The notes beneath the pieces were generated by a model. It was given only the letters and a program-made list of their open reading frames with translations. It searched no databases and was not told where the DNA came from. From Lutimonas vermicola (GTDB taxonomy: Bacteria; Bacteroidota; Bacteroidia; Flavobacteriales; Flavobacteriaceae): a stretch of DNA of 64,000 nucleotides. The stretch is taken from NCBI RefSeq assembly GCF_038433205.1, contig NZ_JBCDNA010000001.1:1116001-1180000 (forward strand), written 5' to 3'. The translations under genes and the position numbers were made by a program. This document shows positions 9,491 through 16,950 of this stretch, in pieces. How positions within the stretch are numbered: position 1 is the stretch's first letter; the number at the start of each line of letters is the position of its first letter.

Positions 9491-9546
9491 GTTTTGTGCA
9501 CATAACCTTTTACTCATTTTGAATTAAAAGATCCGGTGCACAAAAC
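9491..9546. other. Extended hairpin upstream of the lysine-rich gene
   Basis: Outer arms of 11 bases are perfectly complementary (GTTTTGTGCAC / GTGCACAAAAC). An inner CTTTTA / TAAAAG pair sits symmetrically inside, giving a long stem-loop with small bulges. It lies 54 bases upstream of the 32-codon gene and beyond the 3' end of the RidA-like gene. It could be a leader structure, a small RNA or an isolated mobile palindrome. There is no T run on either side to call it a terminator. Confidence 0.5.
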
Positions 9547-9655
9547 GATTATGCTTTAAGCAGAGGTAGTTTAACTTAGTATTTGATTGGCTCTGTGTTC
9601 TTGCAAAGGCATTGCAAAACGATGAACTGCTAAGTCTTGTAAACCCTTTTGTGTT

Positions 9656-10183
9656 TTATTCAGGTTTATGCACTTCCAGTTCAATTTCTATCATAAACTC
9701 TGGTACAGCCAATTCTTTGACGCCAAGCCAGGACCCTGCCGGAAAATGCTTGGTGTAAATTGAATTTCGGTAACCTGCGTTTTCTAAAAACAAGGGCATA
9801 TTGGTAGTGAAAATATTTTCCACAACCACATCATTAAATGTACAGCCATAATGTTTTAATATTTTTTCTAAATCAGCATAACAATTTTTCATTTGCTCCC
9901 CCAAATCACCTACTGCGGTTGGATTCCCTTCGTCATCCATACTTACTGCTCCCGAAATTGTAATGTTATTCCCAATTTTTACAGCATGTGAATATCCGTA
10001 TGCCTTTTCAACTTCAGGCCTAAGCAGGAAAAATTCAGGCTTTTCTGATGCTGCAATTATTTCTTCTTGAGGCTCTTTCTCCGATTCTTTTTCCTTTTGT
10101 TCACAACCTATAATTGTAAAATTCAGTGCAAAAAGTATCAAAATTAATGCGAGTTGATTATACTGCTTGGTTAGTTTTTTCAT
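9656..10183 (-). CDS. RidA-family (YjgF) lipoprotein
   Basis: 175 residues. The N-terminal signal has a lipobox (FTIIGC, Cys27) followed by a Lys/Glu-rich linker (about 28-50). A RidA/YjgF domain comes next: AVKIGNNITISGAVSMDDEGNPTAVGDLGEQMKNCYADLEKILKHYGCTFNDVV, then TKHFPAGSWLGVKELAVPEFMIEIE. Cytoplasmic RidA deaminates reactive enamines. This copy is exported and lipid-anchored, and the Arg used for carboxylate binding in RidA (usually in the PAR motif) is replaced around GSWLGV. Imine deaminase activity is therefore doubtful. A canonical RidA is encoded at 52699-53079. Confidence 0.85.
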   Translation of the reverse strand: MKKLTKQYNQLALILILFALNFTIIGCEQKEKESEKEPQEEIIAASEKPEFFLLRPEVEKAYGYSHAVKIGNNITISGAVSMDDEGNPTAVGDLGEQMKNCYADLEKILKHYGCTFNDVVVENIFTTNMPLFLENAGYRNSIYTKHFPAGSWLGVKELAVPEFMIEIELEVHKPE

Positions 10184-10284
10184 AATGATAGTTGCTTGGT
10201 TAATTTTTATTTTATTGAATCCTGTGTTTAATGAACAGGAAATATAAAAAATTATGCCTAAAAATCATCTGATGATCGTTAAAA

Positions 10285-10312
10285 AGTCTATATAAAAGTC
10301 TATATAAAAGTC
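10285..10312. repeat. 12-bp tandem repeat
   Basis: Two and a third direct copies of AGTCTATATAAA lie in the spacer between the RidA-like lipoprotein start and the broken TonB receptor. The repeat may carry a promoter-like TATA segment. Nothing more is visible. Confidence 0.6.
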
Positions 10313-10454
10313 AAAAAAAAACTTCAGTACCTAAATTGTTGTATTTCTCTTTTGTATTAATACTTATGAGTCATATAAAGACTGCTGGTTGTTTGTCTCA
10401 TGTTGGTTTGATTTAAACGAGTTTCAATTCATAACGCTAAAATCATATTTTCTA

Positions 10455-11251
10455 ATGCGTGGATTATTATCAATTATTTTTCTGTTTTTTATTACGTTAT
10501 CGGGAATTGCATATGCCATGAATAAGCAAAGCAATTTTTACCTCACCTATGCAAAAGGGTTCCGTGCCGGAGGCTTAACCCCTATTTCTCCAGATCCTTC
10601 TCACCTCCCCCTGTATGCTTATAAACCTGAATACAGTAACAATCTGAAAGGTGGTATGAAAAACATGTTGCATGAAAATCGTTTAAAGATTAATGATTCT
10701 GTTTTTCACATAATTTCAACAGATGTACAGGTACCTACCTTGCTCCTTCCGGAGGCATTTATTGTTACTTATAATGCGGTGAATTAAAAAGTACAGGGCC
10801 TGAATTAGAACTATCGGCTGCCATTGCCAATAAATTTAAACTTGAATACAGTTTCGGTTATACGCATGCCACCTTCACCGATCTTGTCGTTCCGAACGAG
10901 GGTAAAGAGCTGGACTTAAGTGGAAACCATCAATTGTTTTCACCCGAGGCTACCTCAATGTTAGCTGCACAATACAGCTTTGGTTTGGGGAAAACTTCAG
11001 CTATACAATTTGTAGCCAGGGCTGAATGGCAATACCTGGGCCGTCAGTATTTTGACCTCGCCAACACAATTGAACAAAGCCCTTACAGCCTGTTGAATAC
11101 CCGGTTTGGAGTAGTGGGAAAAAGTTTTGAAATTATGTTATGGGGAAGAAACCTTACAGATCAGGAGTAAATTTCTTATGCCTACAACTTTGGCGCAACG
11201 CGTTTAGGCGATCCAATGAATTGGGGTATCACCTTTAGGAAAAGCTTTTGA
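10455..11251 (+). pseudogene. TonB-dependent receptor relic
   Basis: The first part encodes a signal-peptide-like MRGLLSIIFLFFITLSGIAYA. It is followed directly by the C-terminal beta-barrel of a TonB-dependent receptor (YLTYAKGFRAGGL, YKPEYSNNL). The plug and two thirds of the barrel are missing. Reading then stops at 10785-10787. It continues in another frame (KSTGPELELSAA... to NLTDQE), meets a second stop where a Tyr is expected, and runs on as ISYAYNFGATRLGDP...ITFRKSF to 11251. One large deletion, one frameshift and one nonsense change make this a dead gene. It is one of few plus-strand units in this half of the window. Confidence 0.88.
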
Positions 11252-11403
11252 CAAAATACAAAAGTCAGGAAATAACATATGTTACAATGCAGGATGACCA
11301 TTGAAGCGGCTATCACTAAATTCGATCAACATGGAAAGGTTAAAACAACTTCTGCCTGCTTTAATTCCTGCGCTGATCATCGAGGTCATAGCTCCCCTTC
11401 CTG

Positions 11404-12264
11404 TCAGGCACTTTTCCTGTTTCTCTCTACATGTCTTAAAATCGCTTTTTTGAGTTCCTCATAGTTTGTCTGAATTAACCAATGTCCGGAATCCAATTCT
11501 ATATACTCATAATCATTCTTCATATATTGATGACTGTTGTTGACAGCGTAAGGTCCTATGGCTATGTCTTTATTTCCCCAAATAAATAAAGTCGGGACGT
11601 TGATATCACCCAATATTTGATCTTTATCGGCCCGCTTTAATAGTTTAAAATTACTGCGGTAATAATTTATAGAGGCAGTAAGTTGTTTTGGATTTCGGAA
11701 AACAGTCAAATAATCATCTATTTCTTTTGAATCACAATGCTTCCATAATTTTCTAAAGATCTTAAAGTCATCCTTTCTAATCCCCATTTCGGGAAGATAA
11801 GGCAGTTGGAAGTTTTTTATATACTGACTCATTTTTTTCTGCTCTTTATCCATTACAATTGCTTTACCAAAAGCTTGTAAATGAGGTACGGATATTCCTG
11901 TCCAACTTAAAATGACATCTTGATAATCATGAACTACTTTCCATCCTATAGCCGCTCCCCAATCATGACCGACAAGATGAAATTTTGATTTATTAAAAAA
12001 CTTGGAAATGCTTAAAACATCGGCGGCTAACTGATCTAATGCATAGTGCTTCTTGCCCTCGGGACAAGCACCTGCACTATATCCCCTGAGATTAGGCGCC
12101 ACACAATAGAATCCGTTTTTTGAAACAGAAGACATCAATTTTTTCCACATATATGAGGTCTCAGGAAAGCCATGAAGAAAAATTATTAATTCACGCTCTT
12201 TATTGCCTTCAGTTCGGCAGTCGAATATAAGGTTGCCGCTTTTTACTTTAATAGTTTTTTGCAT
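11404..12264 (-). CDS. Alpha/beta hydrolase, epoxide hydrolase-like
   Basis: 286 residues, one alpha/beta hydrolase fold. HGFPETSYMW forms the oxyanion-hole HGxP motif. The nucleophile elbow is GHDWGA, with Asp101 as nucleophile, which points to epoxide hydrolase or haloalkane dehalogenase chemistry rather than a serine esterase. The catalytic His is in DSGHWL near the C-terminus. A cap region with paired tyrosines (INYYRSNF) fits epoxide hydrolases. It is cytoplasmic, with no signal peptide. It is 70 bases downstream of the start of the amidohydrolase gene and may be co-transcribed with it. Confidence 0.9.
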   Translation of the reverse strand: MQKTIKVKSGNLIFDCRTEGNKERELIIFLHGFPETSYMWKKLMSSVSKNGFYCVAPNLRGYSAGACPEGKKHYALDQLAADVLSISKFFNKSKFHLVGHDWGAAIGWKVVHDYQDVILSWTGISVPHLQAFGKAIVMDKEQKKMSQYIKNFQLPYLPEMGIRKDDFKIFRKLWKHCDSKEIDDYLTVFRNPKQLTASINYYRSNFKLLKRADKDQILGDINVPTLFIWGNKDIAIGPYAVNNSHQYMKNDYEYIELDSGHWLIQTNYEELKKAILRHVERNRKSA

Positions 12265-12334
12265 GCTTTTGAATTATAAGTACATCCCTGGAATTCAGCA
12301 ATTTTAAATATGCCATATGCATTGTTGATCACAG

Positions 12335-14041
12335 TTATTTCCTGTAAACAGAAACGCCTTCCTTAATGGTCTCCAGTACAATAATCTCTTTTATTTCACT
12401 CTCCGGAACCTTAAAAGGATTTTTATCCAAAATAACCAAGTCTGCTAATTTCCCTGCTTCCAAAGTCCCTTTTTTATTTTCCTCAAAATGTTGAAAAGCA
12501 GACCAATCAGTTATCGCTTTGAGAGCTTCAAATACTGTTAATTTCTCATGCTCCCCAATGATTTGCCCCGAGCGTGATTTGCGTTCAACGGTAATACCGG
12601 CCATACGCATCAAATTCGGCAATGCCACAGGGGCATCAGTGTGAATCGTAATCTTTAAGCCTTTGTTCAAAGCTGTTCTTACAGGGCTGATTTTGTTGCC
12701 TAAACTATCTCCGATAATCTGTTTATGCCAATCTCCCCAGTAAAATGTATGCAAAGGAAATAAAGATGCTATTACATCTAAATCTTTGAATGAATCCAAT
12801 TGATCTTCTCTTATATACTGTCCATGAACAAGTACATTTCTTCTGTCTTTATTACCGTATTTGCCGGCTACCGGCCTTATTGTTCTGATCATTTGATCCA
12901 TAGCGGCATCTCCGTTGGCATGGGTTAAAATTTGCCAATTGTTTTTAAACCCTTTTTCATATATCGAAATAACCACACTATCGCCTGGAATCGCAGGATA
13001 TCCGCTATACCCCTCTTGAGCACCATCGGGAAGGATTAAATAAGGTTGTGTTCTCCAAGCTGTCCTCCCCTGAGGAGAGCCATCAAGTGTTAATTTCATT
13101 CCCCCAATACGATAATGATTATTATAGGTTCTGCTATTCCATTTAGAACCCATGTACTTGTCAACAAACGTATAATCTACATAACTCACAACGTCTAATT
13201 TTAGTTTGTTAGCTTCAGCTGCGTTCACCAACATTTCATGATTTCCCATTGTTCTCCCGTCCTGGGCAGTGGTATAACCAAAAGAGAGTGCCATATGCTG
13301 GCCTGCATCAAAAAATTCGTCAGCTGCTTCTTTACTTGCCGGATTTAAAACCTGAAGCATATGCGGAATTGCGGCTAACTCTTCAAGTACTCCATTGGGC
13401 TCATTCCCCTTTTCCCTTCTTATAATACCACCTTCGGGATTTTTAGTGTCTGAATCAATCTTTAATACTTCTAAACCTTTGGTATTTACAACTGCGAAAT
13501 GCCCCGAGATGTGAATAATCATTATCGGAAATTCTGTTGTCACAAGGTCCAAATCATGCTTTGTTGGGAAACGTTTTTCTTCTAAAACAGAATCATCAAA
13601 TCCCAGTCCGAAAATCCAGCCTGTTAAGGCTCTGTTTTCAGGGGTATTCCATTTCTTTAAAATATTTATGAGCGAGGGAATGTCTTTTGCTCCCGCATCC
13701 GGCGGTGGCAATATCTGTGCCCCGATTGCTTGAGCTGAAAAAGAAGAAAAATGGGCATGACCATCAATAAATCCGGGCAATAAGACCTTGCCTTCCAGAT
13801 CTTTGTATTCATGGCTTTCACCTGCCTCTGCTTTTGCTTCTGATAATGAGCCAACAAACGAAATTAATCCATCCTTCACAACAAGCGCCTCTGCATATTG
13901 CGGTAAATCACCGTTCATGGTAACGATATCTCCACCACTATAAACCATCACAGGAGCAGAACCATTATCTTTTTGTGTATCCTTACAGGATATGAGCACG
14001 ATTGTTGCAAAAATAAATGACAATAAATTTAATGACTTCAT
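12335..14041 (-). CDS. YtcJ-like metal-dependent amidohydrolase (lipoprotein)
   Basis: 568 residues. The signal peptide ends in a lipobox (VLISC, Cys19). The mature protein is an amidohydrolase of the YtcJ type (amidohydrolase_3). It has GGDIVTMNGD at the start of the beta sandwich, the metal-binding GFIDGHAHFSSFS, a central MKLTLDGSPQGRTA, ILTHANGDAAMDQMI, and KGTLEAGKLADLVILDKNPF closing the composite barrel. YtcJ-like enzymes hydrolyse amide or ester bonds of small molecules. Periplasmic lipid-anchored versions are common in Bacteroidetes. The substrate is unknown. Confidence 0.92.
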   Translation of the reverse strand: MKSLNLLSFIFATIVLISCKDTQKDNGSAPVMVYSGGDIVTMNGDLPQYAEALVVKDGLISFVGSLSEAKAEAGESHEYKDLEGKVLLPGFIDGHAHFSSFSAQAIGAQILPPPDAGAKDIPSLINILKKWNTPENRALTGWIFGLGFDDSVLEEKRFPTKHDLDLVTTEFPIMIIHISGHFAVVNTKGLEVLKIDSDTKNPEGGIIRREKGNEPNGVLEELAAIPHMLQVLNPASKEAADEFFDAGQHMALSFGYTTAQDGRTMGNHEMLVNAAEANKLKLDVVSYVDYTFVDKYMGSKWNSRTYNNHYRIGGMKLTLDGSPQGRTAWRTQPYLILPDGAQEGYSGYPAIPGDSVVISIYEKGFKNNWQILTHANGDAAMDQMIRTIRPVAGKYGNKDRRNVLVHGQYIREDQLDSFKDLDVIASLFPLHTFYWGDWHKQIIGDSLGNKISPVRTALNKGLKITIHTDAPVALPNLMRMAGITVERKSRSGQIIGEHEKLTVFEALKAITDWSAFQHFEENKKGTLEAGKLADLVILDKNPFKVPESEIKEIIVLETIKEGVSVYRK

Positions 14042-14150
14042 AAATTAAGTTTTAATTGTTTCCTTGTCCCGGCAGGTGATGACAAACCGACCTTTGGGAA
14101 GTATTGTGCTCTCGTTTTGTCTTGCTTAAGCTTAACTGCTTTATTTATAA

Positions 14151-14939
14151 TCATTGAACTCCTCCAACAAAACCCAGTACTTTTTTCGCTGCGAAAGCGC
14201 CTTTTCTCAGGGCTTTTTTAACATGACCCGACCTATGCCATTCCAATGTAAAAGCCGCCTGAAAAGCATCGCCGCAGCCCGTGGTATCAACTATTTCATC
14301 AACTTCAATCGCTTCTTGAAAACAGGACTCATTGCCATAGAAAGCGACACTTCCTTTTGAACCCAGTGTGGCTACAATCATTTTACCCGATTTCATGGCC
14401 AAAGCATTTAAGCCGTCCAGCATTTGATCATTTGCACTGATAAATGTGATATCGACATCATCAATCATTTGTTCAATAAAATCGAGGGTGAAGTAGTCGA
14501 GGAAATCAATGACAACCAATTGATCTTTTCGTCTTTTAAGCAGCTCCTGTAAATTAGGATCGCCGGCAGGCATGGCTATTATATCTGAACTTTCCAACAA
14601 CCGCCAGTCATTTTCTGACAAACGGAAAACATCAAATGCTCCACCATTCCAACTATCTTCTTTAAAATACCGGTCGCCCTGCTGATTGATATACATCTTA
14701 TTGGAAGCTGTGGCTGCATCGACCCGGTATAAATGTGTTCTCTGTATTCGACAATAATCAAGATACTGCTCAATGCATTCTCCATATTTGTCGTTACCCA
14801 CAGCTCCAATGATCGATACATTACTTATTCCTGAAAGTTTGCACTGAGCAGCAAAATTCAGTGAGTTACCACCCACATAAACCTTGTCGAGTTCAGGATA
14901 TATATCAACACAGCAAGAAGTCAGGGCTGTAATTTTCAT
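14151..14939 (-). CDS. PfkB-family carbohydrate kinase (FrlD-like)
   Basis: 262 residues, a ribokinase-fold sugar kinase. GGNSLNFAAQCKLSG is the substrate-side N-terminal motif, and DTTGCGDAFQAAF is the PfkB signature with the catalytic Asp. It is short for the family and lacks most of the lid, like fructoselysine 6-kinase (FrlD) and related kinases, to which VYVGGNSLNFA and the C-terminus (RKGAFAAKKVLGFVGG) are similar. It has no deglycase or sugar-transport neighbour, so the substrate assignment is tentative. Confidence 0.88.
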   Translation of the reverse strand: MKITALTSCCVDIYPELDKVYVGGNSLNFAAQCKLSGISNVSIIGAVGNDKYGECIEQYLDYCRIQRTHLYRVDAATASNKMYINQQGDRYFKEDSWNGGAFDVFRLSENDWRLLESSDIIAMPAGDPNLQELLKRRKDQLVVIDFLDYFTLDFIEQMIDDVDITFISANDQMLDGLNALAMKSGKMIVATLGSKGSVAFYGNESCFQEAIEVDEIVDTTGCGDAFQAAFTLEWHRSGHVKKALRKGAFAAKKVLGFVGGVQ

Positions 14940-15014
14940 TTTGGACAGTTGGTTAAAAAAAGGTCACTAAGTTAAATCAATTAGTTTTTCTCTCGTGAAT
15001 CTCTTATTTCTTTT

Positions 15015-15443
15015 TTATTGATAAAATTTATTTTCATCCACCACAATTGTTGTCAATTCAACTGTATGTCCGTCTGGGTCTTTTGTGTAGATAGAATGAA
15101 AATAATAATGGTCTTTAATATTATATTCCAGATTCAAATCAGCATATTTTTTTTTTGCTTTTTCAAAATTCTCATTTGTCACATTGAATGCAAAGTGGTC
15201 TATTTTCACGTTTTTTGAGTTCAATTCAAGTTTCTTGTCTTCAGGGTTAGCAGGAAACAAAGCTACTCCTGATTTTCCGGAAAGCAAAAAAATTGGAAAC
15301 TCTCCCCATTCAGGCAGTTGATATTTTTTTAGACCAAGAACATTCTGATACCATTCAGCAGATCTGTTCAAGTCATGAACCCGAATAGCAACGTGGTCTA
15401 AAAATTCAAGTGCTATTTCATTATTTTTCATATCATTTTTCAA
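15015..15443 (-). CDS. VOC-family (glyoxalase/dioxygenase-like) protein
   Basis: 142 residues forming one vicinal-oxygen-chelate domain. It opens with FLDHVAIRVHDLNRSAEWYQNVLGLK, which carries the first metal-ligand His. The second half has KIDHFAFNVTNENFEKAKKKY and ends KDPDGHTVELTTI, where the Glu is the usual last ligand. The family includes glyoxalase I, fosfomycin-resistance enzymes and ring-cleaving dioxygenases; none can be singled out. It is the last gene of the attC-like array when read on the minus strand, preceded by the element at 15531-15627. Confidence 0.9.
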   Translation of the reverse strand: MKNDMKNNEIALEFLDHVAIRVHDLNRSAEWYQNVLGLKKYQLPEWGEFPIFLLSGKSGVALFPANPEDKKLELNSKNVKIDHFAFNVTNENFEKAKKKYADLNLEYNIKDHYYFHSIYTKDPDGHTVELTTIVVDENKFYQ

Positions 15444-15530
15444 TTATGCCGAACGTTTTTAGTTTGAATATTAACACTATACGACTGTTGATTTAATTAG
15501 TTAATGGCTTTTCCAGATAGCTATCGGGAT

Positions 15531-15627
15531 GAAACACAGTAATCTCGGCATGAGTAACTGCCCGGGATTATCTATGATTTTCGAGCCTGTATCCTTGCAG
15601 GCAAGTTTTATACCTTGCAGCAAACTG
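15531..15627 (-). repeat. attC-like spacer element 1 (weak)
   Basis: On the plus strand it reads GAAACACAGT, then GGCATGAGTAACTGCC, and ends GTTTTATACCTTGCAGC. The GGCATGAGTA block aligns with GGCTATGAGTA of element 6. A copy of the right half of the TCCCGATAG palindrome abuts its left edge. The cores are eroded, so the call rests on similarity to the clearer elements. Confidence 0.35.
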
Positions 15628-15646
15628 TTTTACATTTATGAAAGAA

Positions 15647-16366
15647 TTAAGGATTTGTAGACCATAAAGATGCACTTTTAAGCATTGCCCTTCTTGGCAG
15701 ATTTAATCCAGCAACTATTAATTCTGCAAAATCCTCAGGCTGTAAAACACGGTCTTGAGAATCTTTAGTTGCAATACCTAAATCAATCGACATATCAGAT
15801 GCTATGGTACTTGGTGTTAATGTGCAAACTCTAATGTTATTCTTACGGACTTCTTTCATTAAGGATTCAGACATTCCAATAACGGCGAATTTTGACGCTG
15901 AATAGGCAGATGTGTTTGCATTTCCGTTTAATCCTGCTGTAGACGCGACATTAATAATGTCACCCTCATTCTGATTTATCAAATAGGGTAAAACTTCTTT
16001 TGTCACATAATACATACCCATAAGATTGGTTTGAATAATTTGACTCCATTGGCTAACTTCCATATCATTAAAAGTTCCAAAAGCCGCAATTCCTGCGTTG
16101 TTGACTAAAATATCAATCCCCCCGAGCTTTTTTACAATACTTTTAACACCACTTTTAACTTCCTCATGGTGACCTATATCAAACACTGAATAAACAGCCT
16201 TGATTCCAAACGCCTCCAATTCAGAAACTGTTTCTTTTAAAGTGGCTTTATTTCTACCTGTTATAGCTACGTCAATTCCTTCTTTTGCGAATGCAATAGC
16301 AGTCGCTTTTCCCAGTCCTCTGCTGCCTCCGGTAATGATTGCTTTTTTGTTTTTTAAATTGTTCAT
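15647..16366 (-). CDS. Short-chain dehydrogenase/reductase (FabG-like)
   Basis: 239 residues, a classical SDR. The cofactor motif is TGGSRGLG (12-19), NNAG is at 89-92, and the catalytic tetrad is Asn114, Ser142, Tyr155 and Lys159 (YSASK). RNK after the second beta strand suggests NADPH preference. Sequence style is that of 3-oxoacyl-ACP reductase FabG and related ketoreductases, but no fatty-acid synthesis genes are near. Its stop is about 20 bases before element 1 and its start is close to element 2, so it occupies one cassette-like unit. Confidence 0.92.
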   Translation of the reverse strand: MNNLKNKKAIITGGSRGLGKATAIAFAKEGIDVAITGRNKATLKETVSELEAFGIKAVYSVFDIGHHEEVKSGVKSIVKKLGGIDILVNNAGIAAFGTFNDMEVSQWSQIIQTNLMGMYYVTKEVLPYLINQNEGDIINVASTAGLNGNANTSAYSASKFAVIGMSESLMKEVRKNNIRVCTLTPSTIASDMSIDLGIATKDSQDRVLQPEDFAELIVAGLNLPRRAMLKSASLWSTNP

Positions 16367-16414
16367 ATTAGTTTTTGTTTAATTTTTTTACCTGTTTTGA
16401 GCCAATCATGATTA

Positions 16415-16562
16415 AGCCTAAAGATCTTGGATATGAGTAGTTACGTGTTTCAGAGACTAATTTAGCAAATACAAACCAAATAAAATCCCGATAGCTATCA
16501 GGATGGGTAAATTTTTATAAGCAGGTTCAAACCAGCTACTTATTTTACACCTTGTTTTATGC
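16415..16562 (-). repeat. attC-like spacer element 2
   Basis: Read on the minus strand: GCATAAAAC core, AAG spacer, then the arm GTGTAAAATAAGTAGC. The other end has arm ACTACTCATATCC, spacer, and core TTTAGGC (one mismatch to GTTRRRY). The arms are complementary (GTAG / CTAC, GTGTA / ATATCC with mismatches). The loop contains a TCCCGATAG-CTATCAGGA palindrome at 16486-16503 and the phrase AATTTAGCAAATACAAACC, which is shared with the element at 20217. Confidence 0.55.
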
Positions 16563-16598
16563 TTGGTTATTCTGCATTGAGTTACTCAAAATATTCGT

Positions 16599-16777
16599 TT
16601 ATTTTGGAGTAGAAATATATTCCTCTGTTGATATAATCCCAGGGGCAAAAATTTCAGGGTTTAGACCCGGTGGGGTTTGTCCAAAATATAATTTATCAGA
16701 GATAAACTGTTTTCTTGTGTAAAGGAAGTAACAGCGCTCAAGAAAAGAGCAATTAGTAAATACTGTTTTATCTTCAT
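16599..16777 (-). pseudogene. Relic of a PD40/TolB-like beta-propeller protein
   Basis: A start codon and signal peptide (MKIKQYLLIALFLSAVTSFTQ) are followed by a frameshift. The sequence then reads DKLYFGQTPPGLNPEIFAPG and IISTEEYISTPK before a stop. The YxGQTPPGxxPEIFAPGIIST phrase is the characteristic mature N-terminus of Bacteroidetes WD40-like (PD40) proteins of several hundred residues. Only the first 50 or so codons remain, and the length (179 bases) is not a multiple of three. It appears to be a decayed cassette between element 2 and the PIG-L gene. Confidence 0.7.
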
Positions 16778-16950
16778 TTTTCCCTTTTTATGTTTGTTAA
16801 CTATTCAAATACGGCGCGTTTGTCATTTAACCACCTGCTTGTCAAGCCGCTCTTTAATTCATTACATATACTCATTTTAAAATTTGTCACTATCCCCCAT
16901 AATGACCCATGTTTATTGTTTAACCAGTTACTAATAAACGGTCTGTTTCT

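Noticed and set aside
11279..11403. Plus-strand start MERLKQLLPALIPALIIEVIAPLPV after the broken TonB receptor
   Set aside because: Looks like the start of a membrane protein but runs into the convergent hydrolase gene after about 40 codons; could be a relic, not supported enough.
14042..14150. Possible attC-like element between the amidohydrolase and PfkB genes
   Set aside because: No YAAC/GTTR core pair or complementary arms could be found.
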